Source: Allobogoriella alba
Lineage (GTDB): Bacteria > Actinomycetota > Actinomycetes > Actinomycetales > Actinomycetaceae
DNA: 64,000 nucleotides
Reading direction: 5' to 3'
Assembly: GCF_042665525.1 (NCBI RefSeq)
Contig: NZ_JBHTCQ010000001.1
Span: forward strand, 1,302,001 to 1,366,000
The translations under genes and the position numbers were made by a program. The notes under the pieces are model-generated. The model searched no databases. It had not been told where the DNA came from and saw only the letters and a list, made by a program, of their open reading frames with translations. Below, one piece after another: positions 41,433-49,146 of the stretch; position 1 is the first letter of the stretch, and the number at the start of each line of letters is the position of its first letter.

Positions 41433-42307
41433 CGGTGACCGCCCTCCCCGACAGCGTCGTCGCGATCGACGTCCACACCCACGTCCTGGCCTCGGTGAGC
41501 GAGGCGGCCGGCGAGGAGGCCACCGCGCACGCGAAGGCGATGGCCGACTACTTCAAGACGGACATGGTCCGTCCCACCGTGCACGACCTCGCCGCCACGT
41601 ACCGCAAGCTCGACATGATGTGCGTGGCGTTCACGGTCGACACCAGCTGGGCAACGGGCGAGCCGCCCACGGTGAGCAACGACGAGCTGGTGGACCTGGC
41701 CGCCGAGCATCCGGACGTGATCATCCCGTTCGGCACGGTCGACCCGCACGGGGGGCGACGAGCCGCCCGCGAGGTACGCCGGCTGGCGGAGCGGGGCGTG
41801 CACGGGTTCAAGTTCCACCCCTCCAGCCAGGCGTTCTACCCGGACGACCGGGACGTCTACCCGATCTACGAGGCCATCGAGGAGACGGAGACGATCGCGC
41901 TGTTCCACAGCGGCCACACCGGTGCGGGGGCCGGCCGCCCGGGCGGCGGGGGCATCCGGCTGAAGTACGCCAACCCCATGCACGTGGACGACGTCGCGGT
42001 CGACTTCCCGGAGCTCCGCGTGATCTTGGCTCATCCTTCCTTCCCCTGGCAGGACGAGGCGCTCTCCGTGGCACTGCACAAGCCGCACGTGCACATCGAC
42101 CTCTCCGGCTGGTCGCCGAAGTACTTCCCGCCCACCCTGGTGCAGTACGCCCGGACGCTGCTGAAGCACAAGGTGCTGTTCGGGACGGACTACCCAGTGC
42201 TGACGCCGGAGCGCTGGATCTCCGACTTCGAGCGGCACGGCTTCGACGAGGAGACCACGCGCCTGCTCATGCGTGACAACGCCGCCCGCCTCCTCCGCCT
42301 CACCTGA
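41429..42307 (+). CDS. Amidohydrolase-2 family metal-dependent hydrolase/decarboxylase
   Basis: 292 residues, a TIM-barrel with metal motif VAIDVHTHV at the start, Lys/His region HGFKFHPSSQAF, ALFHSGHT, VILAHPSFPWQ and the catalytic Asp in VLFGTDYPVL. These match the ACMSD-type amidohydrolases, which hydrolyse or decarboxylate carboxylic substrates. The GTG start overlaps the CoA-transferase stop, with AGGAG upstream; GTG at 41435 is an alternative. It is the last gene of the pair-B operon, followed 146 bp later by the IclR gene. Confidence 0.85.
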   Translation: MTVTALPDSVVAIDVHTHVLASVSEAAGEEATAHAKAMADYFKTDMVRPTVHDLAATYRKLDMMCVAFTVDTSWATGEPPTVSNDELVDLAAEHPDVIIPFGTVDPHGGRRAAREVRRLAERGVHGFKFHPSSQAFYPDDRDVYPIYEAIEETETIALFHSGHTGAGAGRPGGGGIRLKYANPMHVDDVAVDFPELRVILAHPSFPWQDEALSVALHKPHVHIDLSGWSPKYFPPTLVQYARTLLKHKVLFGTDYPVLTPERWISDFERHGFDEETTRLLMRDNAARLLRLT

Positions 42308-42453
42308 GCGCGAGCCGTCGATCCTGTACGCCAGGGCATGCCTTTCCGTGCAGTCGAAGACGTCGCACCGCCGCGGTCCGGCAGGGCTATCCTGCCGGGA
42401 AAGGTCGCGACGGCTCCGGGCCGTCGCCTCGAGGTTCGACGATGAACTGAGGG

Positions 42454-43368
42454 ATGCCAGGAACGATGGACGCAGACCAGGTGGACAACGGCCGTGAGCC
42501 CGCGGGCCGGACGAACGACGGCGGCACGCATCGCGCGCACGACGACGGCGAGCAGCAGGGCGCGACGGCCGGCTGCAAGCGCACCGCGGCCGCCCGGGTC
42601 CTGGCGCTGCTGGGCGCCTTCTCCCGTGGCGGTGGCTCGCTGACGCTGTCGGAGATCAGCCGCTACGCGGACCTGACCCTCACGACGACGCACCGGCTCG
42701 CCAAGGAGGTCCTCGAGTGGGGCGGGCTCGAGCTGGACGAGACCGGGCACTACCGGCTCAGCCGGAAGATCCTGGACCTGGCGTCCGCCTCGACGCAGGC
42801 GCTGCAGCTGCGCGAGACCGCCCTGCCCCACCTGGTGGACCTGCACCGCCGCACCGGTCTGACGGTGCATCTGTCGGTGCCGGACGGCATGAACGTCATG
42901 TACCTCGAGGCGCTGCGTGCCCACCCGAACTACTCGGGCGAGAATCGCATCGGCGGCCGGCTGCCCATGCACGTCACCGCCACCGGTCTCGTCCTGCTGG
43001 CGTTCTCGGACGAGGCGTACCTGCGCGAGTACGTGCGTACCCCGCTCAAGCGGTACACCGAGTACACGATCACCGATGAGGCGAGGCTGCGGAACACCCT
43101 GCGCGCGATCCGGAAGAACGGGTTCGCCATCGCCGACCGGTTCATGGCGATGCAGGCCGGATCGGTGGCGGCACCGGTGCGGGGCGTCGACGGGACGGTG
43201 GAGACCGCCGTCGGCATGGTCTACACGACCGACGACTACGACCCGCGGCAGCTGGTGGACCAGGTCCGTCTGACCGCCAACCGGATCTCCAACGCCCTCC
43301 GCGCGAAGGACACGGCCCTCGACCCGCGCACGATCGACTTCAACCGTCGCCAGGCCGGTCTCGTCTGA
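42454..43368 (+). CDS. IclR-family transcriptional regulator
   Basis: 304 residues. After a ~40-residue low-complexity N-terminus comes the winged helix, RTAAARVLALLGAFSRGGGSLTLSEISRYADLTLTTTHRLAKEVLEWGGL (about residues 42-95). The effector domain (about 110-290) has LRETALPHLVDLHRRTGLTVHLSV, RIGGRLPMHVTATGLVLLAF and IRKNGFAIADR, all IclR hallmarks. It is the only regulator in the 29-64 kb region, and the TTYCG-N5-CGRAA sites have the length and symmetry of IclR operators, so it probably controls all six units. A start at 42466 is equally possible. A degraded motif at 42344-42358 may be an autoregulatory site. Confidence 0.9.
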   Translation: MPGTMDADQVDNGREPAGRTNDGGTHRAHDDGEQQGATAGCKRTAAARVLALLGAFSRGGGSLTLSEISRYADLTLTTTHRLAKEVLEWGGLELDETGHYRLSRKILDLASASTQALQLRETALPHLVDLHRRTGLTVHLSVPDGMNVMYLEALRAHPNYSGENRIGGRLPMHVTATGLVLLAFSDEAYLREYVRTPLKRYTEYTITDEARLRNTLRAIRKNGFAIADRFMAMQAGSVAAPVRGVDGTVETAVGMVYTTDDYDPRQLVDQVRLTANRISNALRAKDTALDPRTIDFNRRQAGLV

Positions 43369-43446
43369 CGACCCGGCCGAACGGGCTGACCCGGCCGAAC
43401 CGGCCACCCACCTGACCGTGCGCCGGGAGACTGCCCCGATCTCGTC

Positions 43447-43461
43447 TTCCGTGTGACGGAA
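43447..43461. promoter_or_regulatory. IclR-type operator, site 5 (distal, importer 1)
   Basis: TTCCGTGTGACGGAA with perfect arms, 31 bp before the next site, the same spacing as sites 3 and 4. The surrounding 270-bp gap 43369-43638 also holds a near-repeat of GACCCGGCCGAAC after the IclR stop and no other gene of normal size. Confidence 0.7.
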
Positions 43462-43477
43462 GAAATCGGCGGGTTCG

Positions 43478-43492
43478 TTTCGTGACGCGGAA
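43478..43492. promoter_or_regulatory. IclR-type operator, site 6 (proximal, importer 1)
   Basis: TTTCGTGACGCGGAA fits TTYCG-N5-CGRAA. A promoter TTGAGC (43499-43504), 17 bp, CAGCAT (43522-43527) follows; here the -10 starts 44 bp after the operator start. Confidence 0.65.
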
Positions 43493-43621
43493 TGTCCGTT
43501 GAGCCCTGCCCACGGCGTGGCCAGCATTGCTGGCACCCAGCCGGGCAGACACGCGACCACACAGCCGTGGTCCGCCGGCCGAACCACTCCGACCCGAGGG
43601 TTCTTCGAAGGAGCGATCCAC

Positions 43622-43654
43622 GTGGGAGCCGAGGTCCGATGCGATCGATGCTGA
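43622..43654 (+). other. Possible 10-residue leader peptide (VGAEVRCDRC)
   Basis: AAGGAG at 43608-43613 is placed 8 bp before GTG at 43622, an ideal ribosome site. It opens a 10-codon frame ending at TGA 43652-43654, which overlaps the permease start in another frame and encodes a CDRC ending. It may couple translation into the permease, or the AAGGAG may simply serve the permease at 43639. Weakly supported. Confidence 0.3.
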
Positions 43655-44619
43655 TCCACTACGCCAAGCTGCTGGGGTCCTCGCTCGTCCTGCTGCTCGT
43701 GGTCGTCACCATCCTGTTCGTGCTGCTCGAGCTGGCCCCCGGCGACCCGATGCGGTCCCTGCTCGGCGACGCCCCGGCGTCGGAGGCGTTCCGCGCGCGG
43801 ATGACCGCCGAGTTCGGGCTGAACGACCCGGTCTGGCAGCGCTACCTCACCTACCTGGGCAACGTGCTCACCGGGAACCTCGGCGAGTCCATCGTCAACC
43901 GGATGCCGGTGACGGACCTCATCGTCGGCCGGCTCGCGAACACCCTGGTCCTCGCCGTCCTCGCGATGGCCATCTCCACGCCGGTGTGCTTCGTCCTCGG
44001 CGCGGTCGCGGCACGCACTCGGCGGCGCTGGCTCGACGGCCTCATCTCCGGAGGCTCGGTCGCCCTGTTCTCCATCCCGAACTTCTGGCTCGGCCTCATG
44101 CTCATCACGGTCTTCTCGGTGATGCTCGGCTGGCTCCCGGCCACGGGCAGCAACGCCTACGGCGAGCCCGGAATCGCCTGGCAGTACCTGATCCTGCCCG
44201 TCGTGTGCATGGCGGCGAACGACTTCGCGTTCCGGACCCGCGTCATGCGGTCCTCGACCATCGAGGCGCTCTCGCAGGACTACATCGACACCGCCCGCTC
44301 GAAGGGCCTGAGCAGCGACCAGGTGCTGTGGCGGCACGCCCTGCCGAACGCCATGCTCCCGATGGTCACGATCATCGGTCTCGGCGTGGGCTCCCTGCTG
44401 GCCGGGTCGGTGCTGGTGGAGCGCGTGTTCGGCTGGCCCGGCATGGGCCTGCTCATGGTCGAGGCGATCAACAACAAGGACAACATGGTCGTCCTCGGGG
44501 TGACGATCGTCCTGACCGTCACGATCCTCGTCGCCAACATCCTCACCGACATCACCTACGGCCTCGTGGACCCGCGGCTGCGGGCACGCTTCAGCCGCCC
44601 GGCGGGGAGGGCGGGATGA
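43639..44619 (+). CDS. Peptide/opine-type ABC transporter permease (DppB-like), importer 1
   Basis: 326 residues. N-terminal span (LLGSSLVLLLVVVTILFVLLELAPGDP) with the DppB family LAPGDP motif, then a periplasmic loop and five more spans. The EAA-like loop is DYIDTARSKGLSSDQVLWRHALPNA (about residue 215). This is the first gene of a complete five-gene importer. ATG at 43639 is the probable start; GAGG 4 bp upstream is close, and ATG at 43648 is possible. The two IclR-type operators sit upstream. Confidence 0.9.
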   Translation: MRSMLIHYAKLLGSSLVLLLVVVTILFVLLELAPGDPMRSLLGDAPASEAFRARMTAEFGLNDPVWQRYLTYLGNVLTGNLGESIVNRMPVTDLIVGRLANTLVLAVLAMAISTPVCFVLGAVAARTRRRWLDGLISGGSVALFSIPNFWLGLMLITVFSVMLGWLPATGSNAYGEPGIAWQYLILPVVCMAANDFAFRTRVMRSSTIEALSQDYIDTARSKGLSSDQVLWRHALPNAMLPMVTIIGLGVGSLLAGSVLVERVFGWPGMGLLMVEAINNKDNMVVLGVTIVLTVTILVANILTDITYGLVDPRLRARFSRPAGRAG

Positions 44620-45521
44620 ACGCCCCGAGCAGCGACACCGTCGCGGGAACCGGCACGACGGCGGAGGTCGCCGGGCACGGCGCCGCGCCACGGCGGGAGT
44701 CGGCCGCGGGCATCTTCTTTCGCAAGCCGATGGCCGTGCTCTTCCTCGCCGTGCTGCTGGCGATGGTCCTCGTGGCGTTCCTCGGCCCGGTCTTCGCCGG
44801 GAACCCCGTCGCCACCGGCAACCCCGTGCTCCAGCCGCCGAGCGCCGAGCACCCATTCGGCACGGACCACCTAGGGCGCGACTTCCTCGCGCGGGTGCTC
44901 CACGGCGGCCGGACGTCGCTCATCGTCGGGTTCTCGGTCGCGCTGCTGTGCATGACGCTCGCCGTCGTCATCGGCAGCCTCGCCGGGTACTACGGCGGCG
45001 TCATCGACACCCTGCTCGTGAAGATCATCGAGTTCTTCCAGGTCATCCCGGGCCTGGTCCTCGCGCTCGTCGCAGCGGCGCTCCTCGGCGCGAACGTCAC
45101 CATGATCATCGCCATCATGGCCATCACGATGTGGCCCGGGGTGGCACGGATCATGCGTGCCGAGGCAGCCCGGATCGCCCAGCTCGGCTACGTGGAGTCC
45201 GCCCGGGCGGCAGGCTTCTCCGGCCCGCGGATCCTGTGGTCGGACGTCCTTCCGAACGCCATGGCTCCCGTCGTCGTCTCGACGACCATGATGGTCGGCA
45301 TCGCCATCCTCGTGGAGTCCGGCCTGTCCTTCCTCGGTGTCGGCGACGCCAACCGGCCGACCTGGGGCTCGTTGCTGAACGAGGCGCAGCCCTACCTGAG
45401 CCAGGCCTGGTGGCTCGCCCTCGCCCCCGGCCTCCTCATCTTCCTCGTGGTGCTGTCGGTGAACATGCTCGGCGACGCGCTCAACGACGCGCTCAACCCG
45501 CAGATCGGGAAGGTCAAGTGA
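44616..45521 (+). CDS. Peptide-type ABC transporter permease (DppC-like), importer 1
   Basis: 301 residues. A ~35-residue hydrophilic N-terminus, a first membrane span, then the DppC signature HPFGTDHLGRDFLARVLHGGRTSLIVG, followed by five spans with the docking loop YVESARAAGFSGPRILWSDVLPNA (about residue 195). It overlaps the dppB-like gene by 4 bp (ATGA) and the ATPase gene by 4 bp (GTGA). Confidence 0.92.
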   Translation: MNAPSSDTVAGTGTTAEVAGHGAAPRRESAAGIFFRKPMAVLFLAVLLAMVLVAFLGPVFAGNPVATGNPVLQPPSAEHPFGTDHLGRDFLARVLHGGRTSLIVGFSVALLCMTLAVVIGSLAGYYGGVIDTLLVKIIEFFQVIPGLVLALVAAALLGANVTMIIAIMAITMWPGVARIMRAEAARIAQLGYVESARAAGFSGPRILWSDVLPNAMAPVVVSTTMMVGIAILVESGLSFLGVGDANRPTWGSLLNEAQPYLSQAWWLALAPGLLIFLVVLSVNMLGDALNDALNPQIGKVK

Positions 45522-46453
45522 GCACGACCATCCGCGCCCGGCAGGAGCACGACGACACCGGCACCGGCGGCACCGGAGCGGACGACGGGACGCCCCTGCT
45601 GCAGGTGACCGACCTCCAGGTCCACCTGCCCACCGGCTCTCGCAGCGAGGTGCAGGCGACCCGAGGCGTGTCCCTGACCGTGCGGCGCGGCGAGCGGGTC
45701 GGCATCGTCGGCGAGTCCGGCTCCGGCAAGACCGTCACCGGACGCGCCGTCGCCGGCCTGCTGCCGACCTCGCCGCGGGTGCGGGTCGCGGGCTCGATCA
45801 GGTTCGCCGGGAAGGAGATGGTCGGTGCCCCGTCGCACGCGTGGGACCAGGTCCGCGCCCGGACGGTCGGGATGATCTTCCAGGACCCGCTGACCTATCT
45901 GAACCCGGTGATGAAGATCGGGCGACAGGTGCGCGAGGCGATCCCCCGAGGCCGGGCCGGCCACGGCCGGCCGGAGGAGGCGCTCCGGTTCCTCTCCCTC
46001 GCCGGCCTGGAGGACGTGGGGGACCTGGCGGAGCGTTTCCCGCACGAGCTGAGTGGCGGGATGCGCCAGCGCGTGCTCATCGCCGTCGCGATCGCCAAGC
46101 GGCCCGACCTGCTCGTCGCGGACGAACCGACCACGGCGCTGGACGCGACGGTGCAGCGGCGCGTGCTGCAGACGCTCGAGAAGACCGTCGCCGAGCTCGG
46201 GACGTCGCTGGTCCTCATCTCGCACGACATCGCCGTCGTGTCCGGGATGACCGACCGGATCTACGTCATGTACGCCGGACGGGTCGTCGAGTCCGGCGCC
46301 ACCTGCGACGTGCTCGAGCGGCCGCGGCACGCCTATACCCGGGCGCTGCTGCGCAGCGTGCGGAGCCTGACCGAGGACGGCGTCGACCTGTACTCGATCC
46401 CCGACTCGCTCCGTGCGTCCTGGGCGCGGGAGGAGGAGGCCCATGCTTCTTGA
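45518..46453 (+). CDS. ABC transporter ATPase (DppD-like), importer 1
   Basis: 311 residues. Walker A GIVGESGSGKTVTG (about residue 68), Q-loop MIFQDPLTYLNPV, signature LSGGMRQRVLIA, Walker B LLVADEPTTALD and H-loop LISHDIAVV are all intact. The C-terminal oligopeptide-transporter region begins HAYTRALLRSV. It couples ATP hydrolysis to import through the two permeases. It has GTG-overlap coupling to the permease and an 11-bp overlap with the second ATPase gene. Confidence 0.92.
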   Translation: MSTTIRARQEHDDTGTGGTGADDGTPLLQVTDLQVHLPTGSRSEVQATRGVSLTVRRGERVGIVGESGSGKTVTGRAVAGLLPTSPRVRVAGSIRFAGKEMVGAPSHAWDQVRARTVGMIFQDPLTYLNPVMKIGRQVREAIPRGRAGHGRPEEALRFLSLAGLEDVGDLAERFPHELSGGMRQRVLIAVAIAKRPDLLVADEPTTALDATVQRRVLQTLEKTVAELGTSLVLISHDIAVVSGMTDRIYVMYAGRVVESGATCDVLERPRHAYTRALLRSVRSLTEDGVDLYSIPDSLRASWAREEEAHAS

Positions 46454-47246
46454 GGCCACCGGTGTGGAGAAGACGTTCCGCGGCCGGCGCGGCGGGAAGC
46501 CCGTCCGTGCCGTCGTCGATGCGACGCTGCAGGTCCGACCCGGGGACTTCGTGGCCATCGTCGGCGAGTCCGGCAGCGGGAAGAGCACGCTCGCCCGCCT
46601 GCTGCTGGGACTGCTGCCCGCCACGAACGGCACCGTCGCGTTCGACGGTGTCCCGCTCGGGCAGATGGGCACGGCGCAGCGCCGCGCCTTCCGCCGCAGC
46701 GTCCAGGCCGTCCTGCAGGACCCGGCCGGCTCGCTGAACCCGCGCAAGAAGGTCGCCACGCTCATCGGCGAGGTCGCCGCGCTGCACGACGTCGCACGGG
46801 GCCGTGACGCCGTCCGGGACAAGGTCCTCGAGGTGCTGGAGCTGGTCGGCCTCACCCCGGCCGAGCAGTTCCTCGACCGGTTCCCGCACGAGCTGAGCGG
46901 CGGGCAGCGGCAGCGGGTGCTGCTCGCCCGTGCGATCGTCCTCGACCCTCGGATCATCGTCGCCGACGAGGCGGTCTCCGCCCTCGACGCCTCGGTCAAG
47001 GCCGGCGTCCTGGCGCTCATGGACGACCTGCGGCGCCGCCTCGGCGTCGGCTACGTGTTCATCACGCACGACCTGCCGGTCGTGAAGAAGGTCGCCGAGC
47101 ACGTCTACGTGATGAAGTCCGGCGAGATCGTCGAGGAGGGAACGAAGGACACGATCTTCGGCAACCCCGAGCACCCCTACACCAGGGCATTGCTGGCAGC
47201 GGCTCCGACGCTGACCACGTCGAGCGCGGAGCCGACCACCACCTGA
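46443..47246 (+). CDS. ABC transporter ATPase (DppF-like), importer 1
   Basis: 267 residues. Walker A IVGESGSGKSTLARLLLGLL, Q-loop AVLQDPAGSLNPR, signature LSGGQRQRVLLA, Walker B RIIVADEAVSALDAS (EA rather than EP, a common variant) and H-loop VFITHDLPVV. It forms the heterodimeric motor with the preceding ATPase. It starts inside the end of that gene, with a GAGGAGG ribosome site. Confidence 0.92.
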   Translation: MLLEATGVEKTFRGRRGGKPVRAVVDATLQVRPGDFVAIVGESGSGKSTLARLLLGLLPATNGTVAFDGVPLGQMGTAQRRAFRRSVQAVLQDPAGSLNPRKKVATLIGEVAALHDVARGRDAVRDKVLEVLELVGLTPAEQFLDRFPHELSGGQRQRVLLARAIVLDPRIIVADEAVSALDASVKAGVLALMDDLRRRLGVGYVFITHDLPVVKKVAEHVYVMKSGEIVEEGTKDTIFGNPEHPYTRALLAAAPTLTTSSAEPTTT

Positions 47247-47327
47247 GGCGCCGGAGGCACGTCGGTGATCCCCGGCGGCACCGACCGGGCAGCCCGTCAC
47301 AGATCGCTACAGAGAGGTAGTCGTGAC

Positions 47328-48944
47328 ATGCGAGGACGACGACGCAACTTCAGAACGGCCATCGCCGCTGCCGCCGCGGTCCTGGTCGCCGTGGCCGGAT
47401 GCACCCTGGGTGACCCCGAGGCGGCGGGCGGCGCCGGTGGCGCCGGCGGGGGAGGTGGCGGAGGCGGTGGTCAGGGCACCGTCATCGTCTCGACCGGCAC
47501 CCTGCCGAGCCTGAACCCGCAGATCGTGGTCTCTCCGTCGGTGAACGAGGTCGCGGGCACGATGCTCGAGACGCTCGTGGTCATGCGGGACGACTACGAG
47601 GTCGTGCCCAGGCTGGCCCACGACTGGGAGTTCAGCGACGACGGGTTGTCGGTGACCCTTCACCTCGAGGAGGGCGTCACGTGGCACGACGGCGAGCCCT
47701 TCACCTCCGAGGACGTGAAGTTCAACGTCGAGGAGGTCATGCAGTACCAGTCCTACGGCGCAGGCCTGGTGGAGGTCGTCGACTCCGTCGAGACGCCCGA
47801 CGAGCACACCGTCGTCGTCCACCTCACCGAGGAGTACGGGCCGTTCATGCAGACGCTCACGTCCCAGTACATGCTCCCCAAGCACCTCTACGAGGGCACC
47901 GACATCATGACCAACCCGGCGAACCGCGCCCCGGTGGGGACCGGCCCGTTCGTCTTCGAGACCTTCCGGGAGGCCGAGGAGGTCACCGTCACGGCGAACC
48001 CCGACTACTGGGGCGGCCAGATCCAGGCGGACCGGATCGTCTTCCCGATCATGACCGACACGAACGCCGGGACGCTCGCCCTGCTGGCGGGTGAGCTCGA
48101 CATGGGCGGTGCGGGTCAGGGGATGATGGAGCAGATCCAGGCCGACCCGGACCTGGAGGTCTCGACCGCCGGCGTCCTGCCGCAGCAGTTCATCTTCACC
48201 ATGAACGCCGACGTGCCCGAGCTCGCGGATCCCGAGGTCCGACGGCTCGTCTACGCCGCGGCCGACCGGCAACAGATCTCCGAGACCGTGCTGCCGGACA
48301 ACTCGGAGGTGCCGACCTCGGTCTTCCCGGAGGCGATGGCGTGGGCCGCGGACCCGGAGGTGGACTACCGCGAGGAGTTCGCCTACGACGTCGAGGCGAT
48401 CAACGCGGGGCTGGACGAGGCCGGGTACCCGCGCGGCGAGGACGGCATCCGCTTCTCCCTGCGGGTGCACTTCATGAGCCCGCTGTCGGAGGTGCGGGCG
48501 GCCGCGGAGGTCATGAAGTCCTCGATGGCCGAGGTGGGGATCGACCTGCGGCTGGTGGGGGAGGAGACCAACGTGTTCACCGAGCACGTCTACACCGACC
48601 GCGACTTCGACACCGCCATCGTCTGGTCGACCCTCGGCACCGACCCCAGCATCGGGCTCACACGCTGGTTCTCCTGCAACCCGGAGAAGGACGCGGCGGA
48701 GAACCCCTCGGGGGTCTGCGACGAGACCATGCAGTCCTCGATCGACGCCGCCATGCAGAGCACGGACCAGGAGGAGCGGGCGCAGCACTTCCGGGACATG
48801 CAGGCGCGGGCCGGCGAGGTCATGATCTCTGCGCCGCTCGTGTTCCTGCTGCCGCAGTCCGTGTACAACACGACCCGCTGGACCGGGCTGGGCGGTGACG
48901 AGCTGGTCGGCATCGACTGGACCGAGGTCGCGCCGGTGGGTTGA
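47328..48944 (+). CDS. ABC transporter substrate-binding lipoprotein, family 5, importer 1
   Basis: 538 residues. Signal peptide with lipobox AVAGC (Cys about residue 25), a Gly/Ala-rich linker, then the family 5 fold: LNPQIVVSPSVNEVAGTMLETLVV, LAHDWEFSDDGLSVTLHLEEGVTWHDGEPFTSEDVKFNVE and NRAPVGTGPFVFETF. It delivers a peptide, opine or other organic acid to importer 1. GAGAGG lies 10 bp before the ATG at 47328. It is the last gene of the IclR-linked importer operon; the 81-bp gap before it has a CGGTG/CACCG hairpin candidate. Confidence 0.9.
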   Translation: MRGRRRNFRTAIAAAAAVLVAVAGCTLGDPEAAGGAGGAGGGGGGGGGQGTVIVSTGTLPSLNPQIVVSPSVNEVAGTMLETLVVMRDDYEVVPRLAHDWEFSDDGLSVTLHLEEGVTWHDGEPFTSEDVKFNVEEVMQYQSYGAGLVEVVDSVETPDEHTVVVHLTEEYGPFMQTLTSQYMLPKHLYEGTDIMTNPANRAPVGTGPFVFETFREAEEVTVTANPDYWGGQIQADRIVFPIMTDTNAGTLALLAGELDMGGAGQGMMEQIQADPDLEVSTAGVLPQQFIFTMNADVPELADPEVRRLVYAAADRQQISETVLPDNSEVPTSVFPEAMAWAADPEVDYREEFAYDVEAINAGLDEAGYPRGEDGIRFSLRVHFMSPLSEVRAAAEVMKSSMAEVGIDLRLVGEETNVFTEHVYTDRDFDTAIVWSTLGTDPSIGLTRWFSCNPEKDAAENPSGVCDETMQSSIDAAMQSTDQEERAQHFRDMQARAGEVMISAPLVFLLPQSVYNTTRWTGLGGDELVGIDWTEVAPVG

Positions 48945-48965
48945 GCGCTGCTCGGCCAAGAGGTC

Positions 48966-49110
48966 GGTCCTCGCCGCCTGCCTTCGTCGGTGAGTTTTGT
49001 GCGGTCGGGGGCCGGGTGCTCGCTCCCGCCTTCGCCGGTGAACTTGACCGGCCGGGGCCCGGGTCCTCGCCGCCGCCTTCGCCCGCTTGTTCGGGTTCAT
49101 TGCACAGCCC
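48966..49110. repeat. Three degenerate ~48-bp tandem repeats
   Basis: Units beginning GGTCCTCGCC, GGTGCTCGCT and GGTCCTCGCC (48966, 49015, 49062; spacing 49 and 47 bp) each continue with a GCCTTCG core. The first two then carry CGGTGA and a GGCCGGG-like end. They fill most of the 202-bp gap between importer 1 and the DUF222 gene. They contain no evident gene. Confidence 0.6.
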
Positions 49111-49128
49111 GGACTCCATGTCAGTGGT

Positions 49129-49142
49129 CGCACATATGTTTG
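49129..49142. promoter_or_regulatory. Candidate LexA (SOS) box
   Basis: CGCACATATGTTTG departs from the actinobacterial LexA consensus CGAAC-N4-GTTCG at two positions, one in each arm. It lies 4 bp before the ATG of a DUF222-HNH gene, a family (13E12) often damage-inducible in mycobacteria. Function inferred. Confidence 0.5.
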
Positions 49143-49146
49143 AGTC

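Noticed and set aside
42344..42358. TTCCGTGCAGTCGAA upstream of the IclR gene as a ninth operator
   Set aside because: The left arm fits, but the right arm breaks the CGRAA rule at two positions. It is mentioned only as a possible degraded autoregulatory site.
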